Shown here: positions 1 through 9,227 of the stretch, piece after piece
How positions within the stretch are numbered: the first letter of the stretch is position 1
Layout: each line of letters starts with the position of its first letter
From: an uncultured Porphyromonadaceae bacterium
GTDB lineage: Bacteria > Bacteroidota > Bacteroidia > Bacteroidales > Muribaculaceae
DNA length: 45,498 nt
NCBI GenBank assembly: GCA_947178215.1
Contig: CAMWXJ010000020.1
Location: 1 to 45,498, forward strand
Direction of reading: 5' to 3'
The notes under the pieces: model-generated
Databases searched by the model: none
The model's input: only the letters and a program-made list of their open reading frames with translations
Told to the model about the DNA's origin: nothing
Made by a program: the position numbers and the translations under genes

Positions 1-467
1 AAATGTTTTCTTTCGTCAAATAGCTAATTTTGCACTTGCCAGTTGAGAGTAGGCAAATAACCGCAATATCGTTCACTTTCCCCATCCGGCTAAACTTTTG
101 GGAGCCGCAGTTGTTAAACTGAAAAAGAATTATTAATTTTGCAGCCGGATTTAGCCGAAACATGAGGCCACAACAGCTTTGAAAACGATAATACGGCACG
201 AATAGACAGAGATGCCGTAGCCTCAGAATACCCTCATAGCCGTATGACTGATGATATATCGGCTTGCCATTGCAATCCCCTCTTTGACTCGTCAGTTGTT
301 TATACAATAGCACTGATGCCGGATGTCCCGTAGCGGTGTCATCCACCCCCTCACGCAGCAAAAAACCACTAAACGGAATATAGTTATATCATTAAATAAG
401 CGTCTCCGCGCGATAGCGGCGGCGTGGGCCCGAGTGGCCGATTTAACCCTATCCTCCATCTCCATAA
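1..467. other. Non-coding region before rho; holds promoter and long leader
   Basis: This 467-base stretch has no convincing gene. It contains two Bacteroidota -7 boxes of the form TAnnTTTG (at 25-32 and 134-141). The second has a well-spaced -33 element, which leaves a leader of roughly 320 bases before rho. A 60-codon reading frame starting at 323 runs into rho in another frame and has no family resemblance, so it is not called. A long leader would fit the autogenous control known for rho in other bacteria, but no specific structure was identified here. Confidence 0.6.
111..141 (+). promoter_or_regulatory. Promoter for rho
   Basis: TTG at 111-113 is followed after 20 bases by TAATTTTG at 134-141. 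This matches the Bacteroidota sigma-ABfr pattern (-33 TTG/TTTG, 19-21 base spacer, -7 TAnnTTTG). Transcription would start near 148, giving rho a long untranslated leader. Confidence 0.6.
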
Positions 468-2567
468 ATGTACAGATACGAAGAACTTCTCAACATGCCA
501 GATGAACGCATCGCCGAGATAGCCCGAGATATGGGCAATAAAAAATCCGACGATACAGAGCGCATGGAAAACATATACTTCATCCTTGACCAGCAGGCCA
601 TTGACGCCGGGTCGGCAGCCTCAGAGAAAGCTGCCGCACAGCGCGGACAGAAAGAACCGCGACAGAAGCGCAAACGCCAGCCAAAGGAGAAGCAGCCCGA
701 CGCCGCCAACACCCCTGCTGAGACAGCCGACAACGACACCACCCCCGCCGAACCCGCCGCAACGGCAACAGCCGCTCCCACGGTAGCCGAGGGCGAGGCC
801 CCCGCTCCCAAGCGCCGCGGCCGAAAGTCGAAAGCTCAGAAAGCCGCTGAAGCAGCAGCAGCCCAAGCCGAGTCAGCTCCCGCAGTAGCCGAACCCGTCG
901 TTCCGACTCCTGTAACCGAAAGCGCCCAGGAAGCTCCCGTCGAGGCACCGGCACCCAAGCGTCGCGGCCGAAAGCCGAAAGCCAAGCCCGAGACCGAGCC
1001 TATGGCCGAGCAGCCCGCACTTCCCGAACCGGTCATTGCCGAACCGGTCGTTGCCGAACCCGAAGCTGCCGAAGCGCAGCCCGCTCCCGAAGCCGAAGAG
1101 CAACAGCCTGCACCGGAAGCCGCCGCCGACAACGCGCAGCAACAGCCCGAGCAACCCGAGCAGCCGCGACAGTTCCGCGATTTCCGACCCGGTGCCAACA
1201 CAAGCCTCGGCTCATTCTTCCCCTCGTCGCAGGGCAAGAAATTCGTCCCCCGCTCACAGCGTGAGAAAGAGGAGGCCGCCGCAGCAGCAGCAATAGCAGC
1301 CGCCACCGCCCCTATCGTCATCGCCGAGCCCTGGCAAGTACAGCAGCAACAGCAGCAGGGACAGGGCAAGAAAAACAAGAAAAACCGCCAGAACCAACAG
1401 CAGGCGCAGAACCAGCAGCCCCGTTTCAACCCCCAGGACCGCTATAATTTCGACGGCATCATCAGCGCGCAGGGCGTGCTCGAAATAGTGCCCGAAGGCT
1501 ACGGCTTCCTCCGCTCCGCCGACTACAACTACCTCGCCTCGCCCGACGACGTCTACGTCACCCAGCAGCAGATTAAGCAGTTTGGCCTTAAAGCCGGCGA
1601 CATAGTGGAGGCCACGGTACGCGCCCCAAAGCCCTCCGAAAAATATTTCCCCCTCTCCAACGTGACAAAGGTCAACGGCCGCTCGCCCGAGTTTATCCGC
1701 GACCGCGTGCCGTTTGAGCACCTCACGCCACTCTTCCCCAACGAAAAATTCAATCTCACAGGCGGCGCTTCAAACAATCTATCAACCCGCGTCGTGGATA
1801 TGTTCTCGCCTATCGGCAAAGGTCAGCGCGGCCTCATCGTGGCGCCCCCCAAGACCGGTAAGACCGTACTCCTGAAAGACATCGCCAACGCAATAGCCGA
1901 GAACCACCCCGAGACCTACATCATGATTCTTCTCATTGACGAGCGTCCGGAAGAGGTGACCGACATGAGCCGCAGTGTAAACGCCGAGGTGATAGCGTCG
2001 ACATTCGACGAACCCGCCGAGCGCCACGTCAAGATTGCGTCGATAGTACTCGAAAAGGCCAAGCGCATGGTTGAGTGCGGCCACGACGTAGTGATACTTC
2101 TCGACTCGATAACCCGCCTGGCCCGCGCCTATAACACCGTGCAGCCCACTTCGGGCAAGATACTGTCGGGCGGCGTCGAGGCCAACGCCCTCCAAAAGCC
2201 CAAGCGCTTCTTCGGCGCGGCACGCAACATCGAGGGAGGCGGCTCGCTCACTATCATCGCAACGGCCCTCACCGAGACCAACTCGCGCATGGACGAGGTA
2301 ATCTTCGAGGAGTTCAAGGGCACCGGCAACATGGAGCTCCAGCTCGACCGCAAGCTCGCCAACAAGCGCGTGTTCCCCGCCGTCGACATCATGGCATCGT
2401 CGACCCGCCGCGACGACCTGCTGCTGCGTCCCGAGACACAGAGCCGCATGTGGATTCTGCGCCGCTTCCTCTCCGACCGCAACCCCATCGAGGCGATGGA
2501 GTTTATCAAGGACCGCATGGAGCGCACCCGTGACAACGACGAGCTGCTCCGCACCATGGGCGACTGA
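468..2567 (+). CDS. rho: Transcription termination factor Rho
   Basis: Rho is a hexameric RNA-dependent ATPase/translocase that ends transcription. The 699-residue protein is far longer than the about 420 of E. coli Rho. A short N-terminal helical segment (about 1-50) is followed by a low-complexity stretch (about 55-320) rich in Ala, Pro, Glu and Gln with two PKRRGRK basic motifs. Then come the cold-shock-like RNA-binding domain (about 335-405, with PEGYGFLR) and the ATPase core. Walker A is APPKTGKT at 459-466; Walker B is D540-VVILL-D546; the Q-loop/R-loop region ([29 protein letters not shown]) is intact. A disordered insertion is typical of Bacteroides Rho, where it has been reported to drive phase separation needed for gut fitness. 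The stop overlaps the next start by one base, so the methyltransferase is probably translationally coupled. Confidence 0.97.
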   Translation: MYRYEELLNMPDERIAEIARDMGNKKSDDTERMENIYFILDQQAIDAGSAASEKAAAQRGQKEPRQKRKRQPKEKQPDAANTPAETADNDTTPAEPAATATAAPTVAEGEAPAPKRRGRKSKAQKAAEAAAAQAESAPAVAEPVVPTPVTESAQEAPVEAPAPKRRGRKPKAKPETEPMAEQPALPEPVIAEPVVAEPEAAEAQPAPEAEEQQPAPEAAADNAQQQPEQPEQPRQFRDFRPGANTSLGSFFPSSQGKKFVPRSQREKEEAAAAAAIAAATAPIVIAEPWQVQQQQQQGQGKKNKKNRQNQQQAQNQQPRFNPQDRYNFDGIISAQGVLEIVPEGYGFLRSADYNYLASPDDVYVTQQQIKQFGLKAGDIVEATVRAPKPSEKYFPLSNVTKVNGRSPEFIRDRVPFEHLTPLFPNEKFNLTGGASNNLSTRVVDMFSPIGKGQRGLIVAPPKTGKTVLLKDIANAIAENHPETYIMILLIDERPEEVTDMSRSVNAEVIASTFDEPAERHVKIASIVLEKAKRMVECGHDVVILLDSITRLARAYNTVQPTSGKILSGGVEANALQKPKRFFGAARNIEGGGSLTIIATALTETNSRMDEVIFEEFKGTGNMELQLDRKLANKRVFPAVDIMASSTRRDDLLLRPETQSRMWILRRFLSDRNPIEAMEFIKDRMERTRDNDELLRTMGD

Positions 2568-3382
2568 TGATTGTCGAGATAGATGACATAACACGGGAGG
2601 AACTGACCCCTTATTTCGGCCTGACGGAGGCACAATTGCGTTCGCGCCTCCGTCCGGCCGAAGCCCTGTTTATCGCCGAAAGCCCCAAGGTGATAAACGT
2701 GGCGCTTGATGCCGGATACGAGCCCGTGAGCCTGCTCGCCGAGCGCAAGCATATCGAGGGCGACGCCGCCCCGATAATAGCGCGGTGCGACGAGTCGATG
2801 CCGGTATATACGGCCGACCGCGCCCTGCTTGCCTCCCTTACCGGCTACACCCTCACCCGGGGAGTGCTATGCGCCATGCGACGCCCAGTCCTGCCCACCG
2901 TCGAGAAGGTAACACACGACGCGCGGCGAGTGGCAGTTATCGACGGTGTTACCGACACCACCAACATCGGCGCTATCTTCCGCTCCGCCGCCGCGCTGGG
3001 CGTCGACGCCGTGCTGCTGACACCAACGTCGTGCGACCCGCTCAACCGCCGCGCAGTGAGAGTGTCGATGGGCTCCGTGTTTCTCGTGCCCTGGACTTTT
3101 CTCCCTCACGGCAATCTCACCGCGCAGCTGCGCGCGCTCGGCCTTACTTCGGTTGCGCTCGCGCTCACTAACCGCTCGGTGCCTATCGACTATCCGGCGC
3201 TCAAAGCCACGCCTCGCCTCGCCATGATACTCGGCACCGAGGGCGACGGTCTCGCCGACGAGGTGATTGACACAGCCGACTTCACCGCCCGCATACCCAT
3301 GTCGCATGGAGTCGACTCGCTCAACGTGGCCGCCGCCTCAGCCCTGGCGTTCTGGGAGTTGAGGACTCGCACCGAGGCTTGA
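2567..3382 (+). CDS. TrmH/SpoU-family RNA 2'-O-methyltransferase
   Basis: This is a predicted SAM-dependent methyltransferase that adds a 2'-O-methyl group to rRNA or tRNA. The 271-residue protein has an N-terminal substrate-binding region with FIAESPKVI, then the SPOUT knotted domain with all three usual motifs: TNIGAIFRSAAALGVDAV, then LGTEGDGL, then the C-terminal SLNVAAASALAFWEL. The length suits the family. The ATG shares its A with the TGA of rho (TGATG), so the start is well supported. The exact RNA target cannot be read from the sequence. A bidirectional-looking terminator follows at about 3420. Confidence 0.92.
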   Translation: MIVEIDDITREELTPYFGLTEAQLRSRLRPAEALFIAESPKVINVALDAGYEPVSLLAERKHIEGDAAPIIARCDESMPVYTADRALLASLTGYTLTRGVLCAMRRPVLPTVEKVTHDARRVAVIDGVTDTTNIGAIFRSAAALGVDAVLLTPTSCDPLNRRAVRVSMGSVFLVPWTFLPHGNLTAQLRALGLTSVALALTNRSVPIDYPALKATPRLAMILGTEGDGLADEVIDTADFTARIPMSHGVDSLNVAAASALAFWELRTRTEA

Positions 3383-3419
3383 CCACCACCTTTCCGCACC
3401 CTCCCCACACCACCAAAAA

Positions 3420-3456
3420 CCGTGTCCCGCTAACCTTTCCGGGGCACGGTTTGTTA
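3420..3456 (+). terminator. Rho-independent terminator after rho/methyltransferase
   Basis: CCGTGTCCCG at 3420-3429 pairs with CGGGGCACGG at 3440-3449, ten pairs with one G-U, followed by TTTGTTAT. It separates the rho pair from the OmpA gene. Confidence 0.75.
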
Positions 3457-3540
3457 TATCTCTGAAAATGGATAGCATTTCAGCTATCGGGTCAAATAGT
3501 TCAACCGAATCAACTCACCCTTTATCCATTCTTTCCATCT

Positions 3541-4704
3541 ATGAATCGCAACTACAAAGTTATGGCCTCGGCCCTCGTCGTAGCGGCTGCGGCAACATGG
3601 CTTTCCGCACCCGCCTCCGCCCAGGAAGCTCAAGCACTCGCACCCAACACCTTCGGCTCTAATTGGAGCATAGGAGTAGATGGCGGTGTAGCCACCCCGA
3701 TGCACAATTCGGCCTTTTTCGGCGGCATGCGCGGCGTGATAGGTCTGCATCTCCAGAAGCAGATCTCGCCGGTATTCGGCCTCGGCCTTGAAGGCAACTG
3801 GGGCATCAACACCTCGTCGTGGCCGGGCATGGTACACTCGTCGACCGCTTTCGACTCGCAGTACCTCGGTCTCTACGGCGCCGCCAACCTAATGAACCTC
3901 TTCGGTGGTTATGACTGCAACGGACGCGCCTTTGAAATCGAGGCCGTGGCAGGCGCAGGCTGGGGCCACTATTTCCGCAACGAAGGCGCAGGCCCCGACT
4001 GGAACTATTTCGGCACCAAAGTTGGCCTCAACTTCAACTTCAATGTGTCGCCCACAGTCACCATACAGGTCAAGCCGGCCATCACTTGGAACATGAGCGA
4101 TGCCCCGGTGTCGCAGACCTCAGCCGCCTACGACGTCAACAAAGCCACATTCTCGATCATGGCCGGTGTCAACATCAGTCTCGGCGACGGCTTTCAGTGC
4201 GTGACCCCCTATGACGCCGCACAGGTCAACGCCCTCAACGAGCAGGTCAACGCCGCTCGCGCACAGGCCGCCAATGCACAGGCCGAGGCTCAGGCCGCCA
4301 ACGCACGCGCCACTGCGCTCCAGACACAGCTTACAGAGTGCCAAAACCGTCCCGCCACTGTAATCAACAACACCACCACCGATCTCCAAAGCGTGCGTTT
4401 CGTATTCTTCAAGATTGGTTCGTCGAAAATCACAGCCGACCAGCTGCCCAATGTGGTGATGATTGCCGACTACATGAAAAACAATCCCGGCTCAAAGGTA
4501 CAAATCAAAGGCTATGCTTCACAGGACGGCAATCTTGACTTCAACATCAAGCTCGCCAAAAACCGCGCTGATGCCGTCAAGGATATGCTCGTCAAGAAGT
4601 ACGGTATATCGCCCGAACGCATAGTAGCCGAAGGCGAAGGCATCGGACACATGTTCAAGGAGGAGAGCTGGAACCGCGTCTCCATCTGCACACTCGACGA
4701 ATAA
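3541..4704 (+). CDS. OmpA-family outer membrane protein
   Basis: This is an outer membrane beta-barrel anchored to peptidoglycan. A signal peptide ends near residue 27 (APASAQEA). Residues about 35-215 alternate aromatic and polar residues as a small barrel does (GLGLEGNWG, VTIQVKPAITWN). A coiled, Ala/Gln-rich linker follows at about 225-275 (NEQVNAARAQAANAQAEAQA). The OmpA C-terminal peptidoglycan-binding domain (about 280-387) has FFKIGSSKI near 289, GYASQDGN at 324-331 and LAKNRADAVKDML. The 387 residues are usual for Bacteroidales OmpA proteins, which are among the most abundant envelope proteins. It stands alone between two terminators, so it is probably monocistronic. Confidence 0.93.
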   Translation: MNRNYKVMASALVVAAAATWLSAPASAQEAQALAPNTFGSNWSIGVDGGVATPMHNSAFFGGMRGVIGLHLQKQISPVFGLGLEGNWGINTSSWPGMVHSSTAFDSQYLGLYGAANLMNLFGGYDCNGRAFEIEAVAGAGWGHYFRNEGAGPDWNYFGTKVGLNFNFNVSPTVTIQVKPAITWNMSDAPVSQTSAAYDVNKATFSIMAGVNISLGDGFQCVTPYDAAQVNALNEQVNAARAQAANAQAEAQAANARATALQTQLTECQNRPATVINNTTTDLQSVRFVFFKIGSSKITADQLPNVVMIADYMKNNPGSKVQIKGYASQDGNLDFNIKLAKNRADAVKDMLVKKYGISPERIVAEGEGIGHMFKEESWNRVSICTLDE

Positions 4705-4756
4705 TCACCCTTGACGTGACAAGTCACTAACCACATACACGTTGAATAATGACCCG

Positions 4757-4807
4757 GAAGGGGAGGCTCCGCCGCAACAATGTGGCCCGCCTCCCCTTCT
4801 AATTTTT
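4757..4807 (+). terminator. Terminator after OmpA gene
   Basis: GAAGGGGAGGC at 4757-4767 pairs perfectly with GCCTCCCCTTC at 4789-4799, followed by TAATTTTT. A strong intrinsic terminator. Confidence 0.85.
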
Positions 4808-4917
4808 CCGCCATGAGCGGTCTCGGACTCACCGCCGACGCTCAAGCCCCGCGCCTCCGGCAGCCTGGGCAGGTTGATTATTATGCATCAAAGTGGCGGT
4901 TTTCACATTGCATTGTG

Positions 4918-4925
4918 TAACTTTG
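4918..4925 (+). promoter_or_regulatory. -7 promoter box before small membrane protein
   Basis: TAACTTTG matches the Bacteroidota -7 consensus and lies 37 bases before the start codon at 4963. No clear TTG/TTTG -33 element is present at the right spacing, so only the -7 box is claimed. Confidence 0.5.
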
Positions 4926-4962
4926 CACAACCTATTCAACTCACCAACATCATCAGGAGTAC

Positions 4963-5403
4963 ATGAACAGCTACAACAGCAACAATAACACCAACATCTC
5001 GCCCATGATAGTCAAGCGGCTGATTTGGGCCGTAGTCGCCGTAATCCTCGCCGTGGTGGCCCTCGCGTTTATCCGTCCGTGGTACAACGTGTGGTCGCAG
5101 GAAATGGAGGGCAAGGCAGAGTTTGCCAAGGCCGAACAAAACCGCAAAATCAAAATCGAGGAGGCCAAGGCCAACCTTGAAGCCGAAAAGCTCAACGCTC
5201 AGGCCGAGATAGAGCGAGCCAAGGGCGCCGCCGAGGCTATCCGTATTGAGAACGGCAGCATCACCCCCACATACATACAGTATCTGTGGGTGCGTCAGCA
5301 AAGCGACCTCAGCGACAAGACGGTAATCTACGTACCTACCGAGAGCAATCTGCCTATTCTCGAGTCCACCCGGATGCTCACCAACAGCCGTAACGCGGAG
5401 TAA
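4963..5403 (+). CDS. Small membrane protein resembling an SPFH-protein C-terminal tail
   Basis: The 146-residue protein has a polar Asn-rich N-terminus, one membrane helix (about 19-40, LIWAVVAVILAVVALAFI) and a charged coiled coil (about 50-95, repeats of KAEQNRKIKIEEAKANLEAE). It ends in TYIQYLWVRQQS and KTVIYVPTESNLPI. That last part resembles the tail of prohibitin/stomatin (SPFH) proteins, which read like 'YLQY...KVIYVPT...LPI', but the SPFH domain itself, about 150 residues, is missing. It could be a scaffold that oligomerises through the coil at the membrane. It lies 18 bases before the calcium ATPase gene and may share its transcript. Function unknown. Confidence 0.75.
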   Translation: MNSYNSNNNTNISPMIVKRLIWAVVAVILAVVALAFIRPWYNVWSQEMEGKAEFAKAEQNRKIKIEEAKANLEAEKLNAQAEIERAKGAAEAIRIENGSITPTYIQYLWVRQQSDLSDKTVIYVPTESNLPILESTRMLTNSRNAE

Positions 5404-5421
5404 CCGGCACCGCCACTTGTC

Positions 5422-8064
5422 ATGTCAACACAACATTATACCGGCTTGACCGATGCGGAAGTAGCGGAAAGCCGGCTGAAACATGGTGTAAACATACTTA
5501 CTCCGCCGGCAAAGGAGCCGCTGTGGAAGCAGTTTATGGCCAAGTTCCGCGACCCGCTGATAATCATACTCCTGATTGCCGGCGTGCTCTCCATAGGCAT
5601 TTCATGTTACGAATACTGGGGGCTCGGCCAGGACGGCTCGGTGTTCTTTGAGCCGGTAGGCATCTTCATCGCCATTATGCTCGCCACAGGCCTGGCGTTT
5701 TACTTCGAGATGAAGGCCGACAAGGAGTTCGCGCTCCTCAACCGTGTCAATGACGACGAACCGGTGCAGGTGATACGCGACGGCCATGTCACCGGGGTGC
5801 CGCGTAAGGATGTCGTCGTGGGCGACATTGTGATACTCAACACCGGCGAGGAGGTGCCCGCCGACGGCCTGTTGCTCGAAGCCGTATCGCTCAACATTGA
5901 CGAGTCGACGCTCACGGGTGAGCCTGTATGCCACAAGACCACCGACCCGGCGCAGTTCGACAAAGAGAGCACTTTCCCCTCCGACCATGCCATGCGCGGC
6001 ACCAAGATAATGGAAGGCCACGGTGTGATGCGCGTCCTCGCCGTAGGCGACAAGACCGAAAATGGCAAAGTATTCGAGGCCGCGCAGATTGATGACAGCG
6101 TCAAGACCCCGCTCAACGAACAGCTCGACCGTCTCGGCAAGCTCATTACCAAGGTATCATATCTCTTCGGCGCGCTCATCATCACGGGCCGCGTAATCAT
6201 GTATTTTGTCAACGTCGACTTCGAGTGGATGAGCTTCATGGCCTACTTTCTTCAGACACTGATGGTTGCCGTTACGCTCGTCGTGGTGTCGGTGCCCGAA
6301 GGACTGCCCATGGCCGTGACACTCTCGCTTGCCTACTCCATGCGCCGTATGCTCAAAACCAACAATCTCGTGCGCAAGATGCACGCCTGCGAGACCATGG
6401 GCGCCACCACTGTGATATGCACCGACAAGACAGGCACTCTGACACAGAACCGTATGCAGGTCTACAAGGCCGACTTTTTCGGCAACCCGTCGGACCAAGT
6501 ACTATACGAGGGTATCGCGGTCAACTCCACCGCGCAGCTCGACCTCTCGAAAGATAAAATCGAGGTGCTCGGCAATCCCACTGAGGGTGCGCTTCTGCTA
6601 TGGCTCGACAGCCGAGGAGCCGATTATCAGGCTCTCCGCGACGGGGCGCGCCACATCGAGGAGCTGCCTTTTACCACAGAGCGAAAGTATATGGCCACGG
6701 TGGTGAAGTCGGCCACAGGGCGCAACATCCTCTACGTAAAGGGCGCACCCGAGATTATATTTGGCATGTGTGCCGACACCGCCGGCGTGACAAAGGCGGA
6801 GATCGACGCCCGGCTGCTCGAGTATCAGAACCAGGCCATGCGCACACTCGGTTTCGCATATCAGGAACTCGGCGAGGGCGACCTCACAATAGCCGACAAC
6901 CGCGTGATTGCCGGCCGTCTCACTTTCCTCGGCATTGTGGCAATATCCGACCCCGTGCGTGCCGATGTTCCCGACGCCGTAAAGGAGGTGACCGATGCCG
7001 GCATCAAGATAAAGATTGTGACCGGCGACACCCCCGGCACCGCCAAGGAGATAGGCCGGCAGATAGGACTGTGGAACGATGGCACCGACACGGCCGACAA
7101 CATCATCACCGGCCCCGAATTCGCCGCTCTCTCCGACGATGAGCTGCGCCACCGCGTGGCCGACATAAAGATAATAGCCCGCGCCCGACCGCTCGACAAG
7201 AAGCGGCTCGTAGAGGCCCTCCAAGCCAACAACGAGGTGGTAGCCGTGACCGGCGACGGCACTAACGACGCCCCGGCGCTGAAAAGCGCACACGTGGGCC
7301 TGTCGATGGGCGACGGCACCTCCGTTGCCAAGGAGGCCTCCGACATCACTATCATCGACAACTCGTTTGCCTCCATAGGCCGCGCCGTGATGTGGGGTCG
7401 CTCGCTCTACCGCAACATACAGCGTTTCGTGCTGTTCCAGATGACGGTCAATGTCGCCGCGAGCCTCATAGTGCTCGCAGGTGCTTTCATGGGGATGCAG
7501 TCGCCGCTCACCGTAACGCAGATGCTATGGGTCAACATCATCATGGACACTTTCGCAGCCATGGCGCTCGCCTCGCTTCCACCCAGCCGAAGCGTGATGA
7601 AAGAGTCGCCGCGCCCGCGAGCTGCCTTTATCATCAACCGTGCCATGCGCAACTCGATAATCGGCGTGGGCGTGATATTCTTCGTATTGCTGCTCGGCTT
7701 CCTCTATTATCTCGACTGCACCAATCTCACATCGCTCACGCAGATAGGCATGCCACTGGGTCCCAACGAGGGTCTGTCGCCCTACGAGCTGTCGGTATTC
7801 TTCACCGTGTTTGTTTTCCTCCAATTCTGGAACATGTTCAACGCCAAAGCGTTTGCCACCGGTCGTTCCGCGCTCCACTTCAAGGACTGCCGCGGGTTCA
7901 ACTTTATCGCAACATGCATCTTCGTGGGACAAATACTCATCGTGGAGTGCGGCGGACCGTTTTTCAGTGTGGTGCCACTCCCGCTCGTCGACTGGATAAT
8001 TATCATCGCCTCGACTTCGACGGTGCTTTGGATCGGCGAACTAATGCATATCTTCCGCAAATAA
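5422..8064 (+). CDS. Calcium-translocating P-type ATPase, PMCA type
   Basis: This is a P2-type ATPase that exports cations, most likely Ca2+, using a phospho-aspartate cycle. The 880 residues hold the cation-ATPase N-terminal domain (from residue 5), the actuator domain with LTGEP (TGE kept, but Pro replaces the usual Ser), and PEGLPMAVTL in the M4 ion-binding helix. The phosphorylation site is DKTGTLT at D335. The nucleotide domain has KGAPEII, followed by ARARPLDKKRLVEAL and the hinge TGDGTNDAPALK at 610-621. C-terminal transmembrane helices include MLWVNIIMDTFAAMALA. The length and motif order match PMCA-type bacterial enzymes. The exact ion is inferred from family similarity. Confidence 0.93.
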   Translation: MSTQHYTGLTDAEVAESRLKHGVNILTPPAKEPLWKQFMAKFRDPLIIILLIAGVLSIGISCYEYWGLGQDGSVFFEPVGIFIAIMLATGLAFYFEMKADKEFALLNRVNDDEPVQVIRDGHVTGVPRKDVVVGDIVILNTGEEVPADGLLLEAVSLNIDESTLTGEPVCHKTTDPAQFDKESTFPSDHAMRGTKIMEGHGVMRVLAVGDKTENGKVFEAAQIDDSVKTPLNEQLDRLGKLITKVSYLFGALIITGRVIMYFVNVDFEWMSFMAYFLQTLMVAVTLVVVSVPEGLPMAVTLSLAYSMRRMLKTNNLVRKMHACETMGATTVICTDKTGTLTQNRMQVYKADFFGNPSDQVLYEGIAVNSTAQLDLSKDKIEVLGNPTEGALLLWLDSRGADYQALRDGARHIEELPFTTERKYMATVVKSATGRNILYVKGAPEIIFGMCADTAGVTKAEIDARLLEYQNQAMRTLGFAYQELGEGDLTIADNRVIAGRLTFLGIVAISDPVRADVPDAVKEVTDAGIKIKIVTGDTPGTAKEIGRQIGLWNDGTDTADNIITGPEFAALSDDELRHRVADIKIIARARPLDKKRLVEALQANNEVVAVTGDGTNDAPALKSAHVGLSMGDGTSVAKEASDITIIDNSFASIGRAVMWGRSLYRNIQRFVLFQMTVNVAASLIVLAGAFMGMQSPLTVTQMLWVNIIMDTFAAMALASLPPSRSVMKESPRPRAAFIINRAMRNSIIGVGVIFFVLLLGFLYYLDCTNLTSLTQIGMPLGPNEGLSPYELSVFFTVFVFLQFWNMFNAKAFATGRSALHFKDCRGFNFIATCIFVGQILIVECGGPFFSVVPLPLVDWIIIIASTSTVLWIGELMHIFRK

Positions 8065-8114
8065 CCATGTCAACGCGTCAACGCCACACACTCGGCTCTG
8101 CCGGATAACAAGCT

Positions 8115-9227
8115 ATGGAGTACAGTGCTTACAGAGTTCATGGCGCTTCGGTGAGCCTCGCCGTGTTTGGACACGGGCGACGCGAAGCCCACGCTATCGT
8201 CACCGCCGAGGGGGGTGCCCCGTTCGGCGAACAGCTCAGCGCGGTATGCGGCGCAATCGACAGCCTCGCCGCTGCCACGCGCGGCATGACGCCTGTGTGG
8301 AAGCGGTGGTTTTTAAGCGACATCGCCAACCAGTATGCGCTGCTGCCCGCCGACGAGCCGTGTGCTGTGTCGCACATACAGCAGCCGCCGCTCAACGGGG
8401 CCAAGCTCGCCGTGTGGGTCGTGCTACAAGCGGACGCCGGCTACCGCCCGCTTGGCGACGGAGTGTATGCCGACAGCCGCGGACGCATCATCGTGGGCGA
8501 CGGCCCGGCGACGACAGCCTCACCCCACGACATTACCGTCGACAGCCTCGCCCGCGTGGCCGATATGCTCGAAAACTTCGGTTCAAGCCTCCGCGAGGGA
8601 TGCGTGCGCACATGGTTCATGGTGCGTGACATTGATATGAACTACGGAGGAGTGGTGACGGGACGCAACGAGGAGTTCGCGCGTCGCGGACTTACTCGCC
8701 ACACTCGCTTCATAGCGTCGACCGGCATAGGTGGCACCCCCGCCGCCAAGGATCAGAGCGTGGCGTTCAACGCGATATGCGACACACGCCTCACTCCCGA
8801 CAGAATTGGCTATCTTGACGGCCCGACACACTTCAACCCCACTGCCGACTACGGCGTAGCCTTTGAGCGTGGCACGACGGTAGACTACGCCGACCGCCGC
8901 CATGTATATATCTCCGGCACCGCCAGCATCAACAACCGCGGCGAGGTGATGCACCCCGGCGACATAAGGATGCAGACACGTCGCATGCTGGAGAATGTGG
9001 GCGTACTGCTCGCCGAGGCCGGATGCGGGTTCGGCGACATGGCAAGCGCACTCGTATATCTGCGCGACATTGCCGACGCTGCCGTTGTCGACAGCATCTT
9101 CGAGGAGATTGCTCCCGGAGTGCCCCGCGTGATTCTGCTGGCTCCCGTGTGCCGCCCCGGCTGGCTCGTGGAGACCGAATGTGTGGCGATACGCATAGCC
9201 TCACACCCGGAGTATGCCGAATTTTAG
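8115..9227 (+). CDS. Rid/YjgF-family (chorismatase-like fold) protein
   Basis: This 370-residue protein is much longer than single-domain RidA (about 130). The C-terminal third is a clear YjgF/Rid domain: HVYISGTASI (from residue 263), LENVGVLLAEAG, ALVYLRDIAD and VPRVILLAPVCRPGWLVETECVAI end as in Rid proteins. The first two thirds look like a second, divergent copy of the fold, with DITVDSLARVADMLENFG and RTWFMVRDIDMNYGGV. This arrangement recalls the tandem-fold chorismatase/FkbO group as well as long Rid proteins. Rid enzymes hydrolyse reactive enamine/imine metabolites, but the substrate here is unknown. It overlaps the following ccsA-type gene by 14 bases, which suggests co-translation. 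Confidence 0.7.
   Translation: MEYSAYRVHGASVSLAVFGHGRREAHAIVTAEGGAPFGEQLSAVCGAIDSLAAATRGMTPVWKRWFLSDIANQYALLPADEPCAVSHIQQPPLNGAKLAVWVVLQADAGYRPLGDGVYADSRGRIIVGDGPATTASPHDITVDSLARVADMLENFGSSLREGCVRTWFMVRDIDMNYGGVVTGRNEEFARRGLTRHTRFIASTGIGGTPAAKDQSVAFNAICDTRLTPDRIGYLDGPTHFNPTADYGVAFERGTTVDYADRRHVYISGTASINNRGEVMHPGDIRMQTRRMLENVGVLLAEAGCGFGDMASALVYLRDIADAAVVDSIFEEIAPGVPRVILLAPVCRPGWLVETECVAIRIASHPEYAEF

Noticed and set aside
323-505. 60-codon frame in the rho leader
   Set aside because: It runs into rho in another frame, has no clear composition or motif, and starts within the probable leader.
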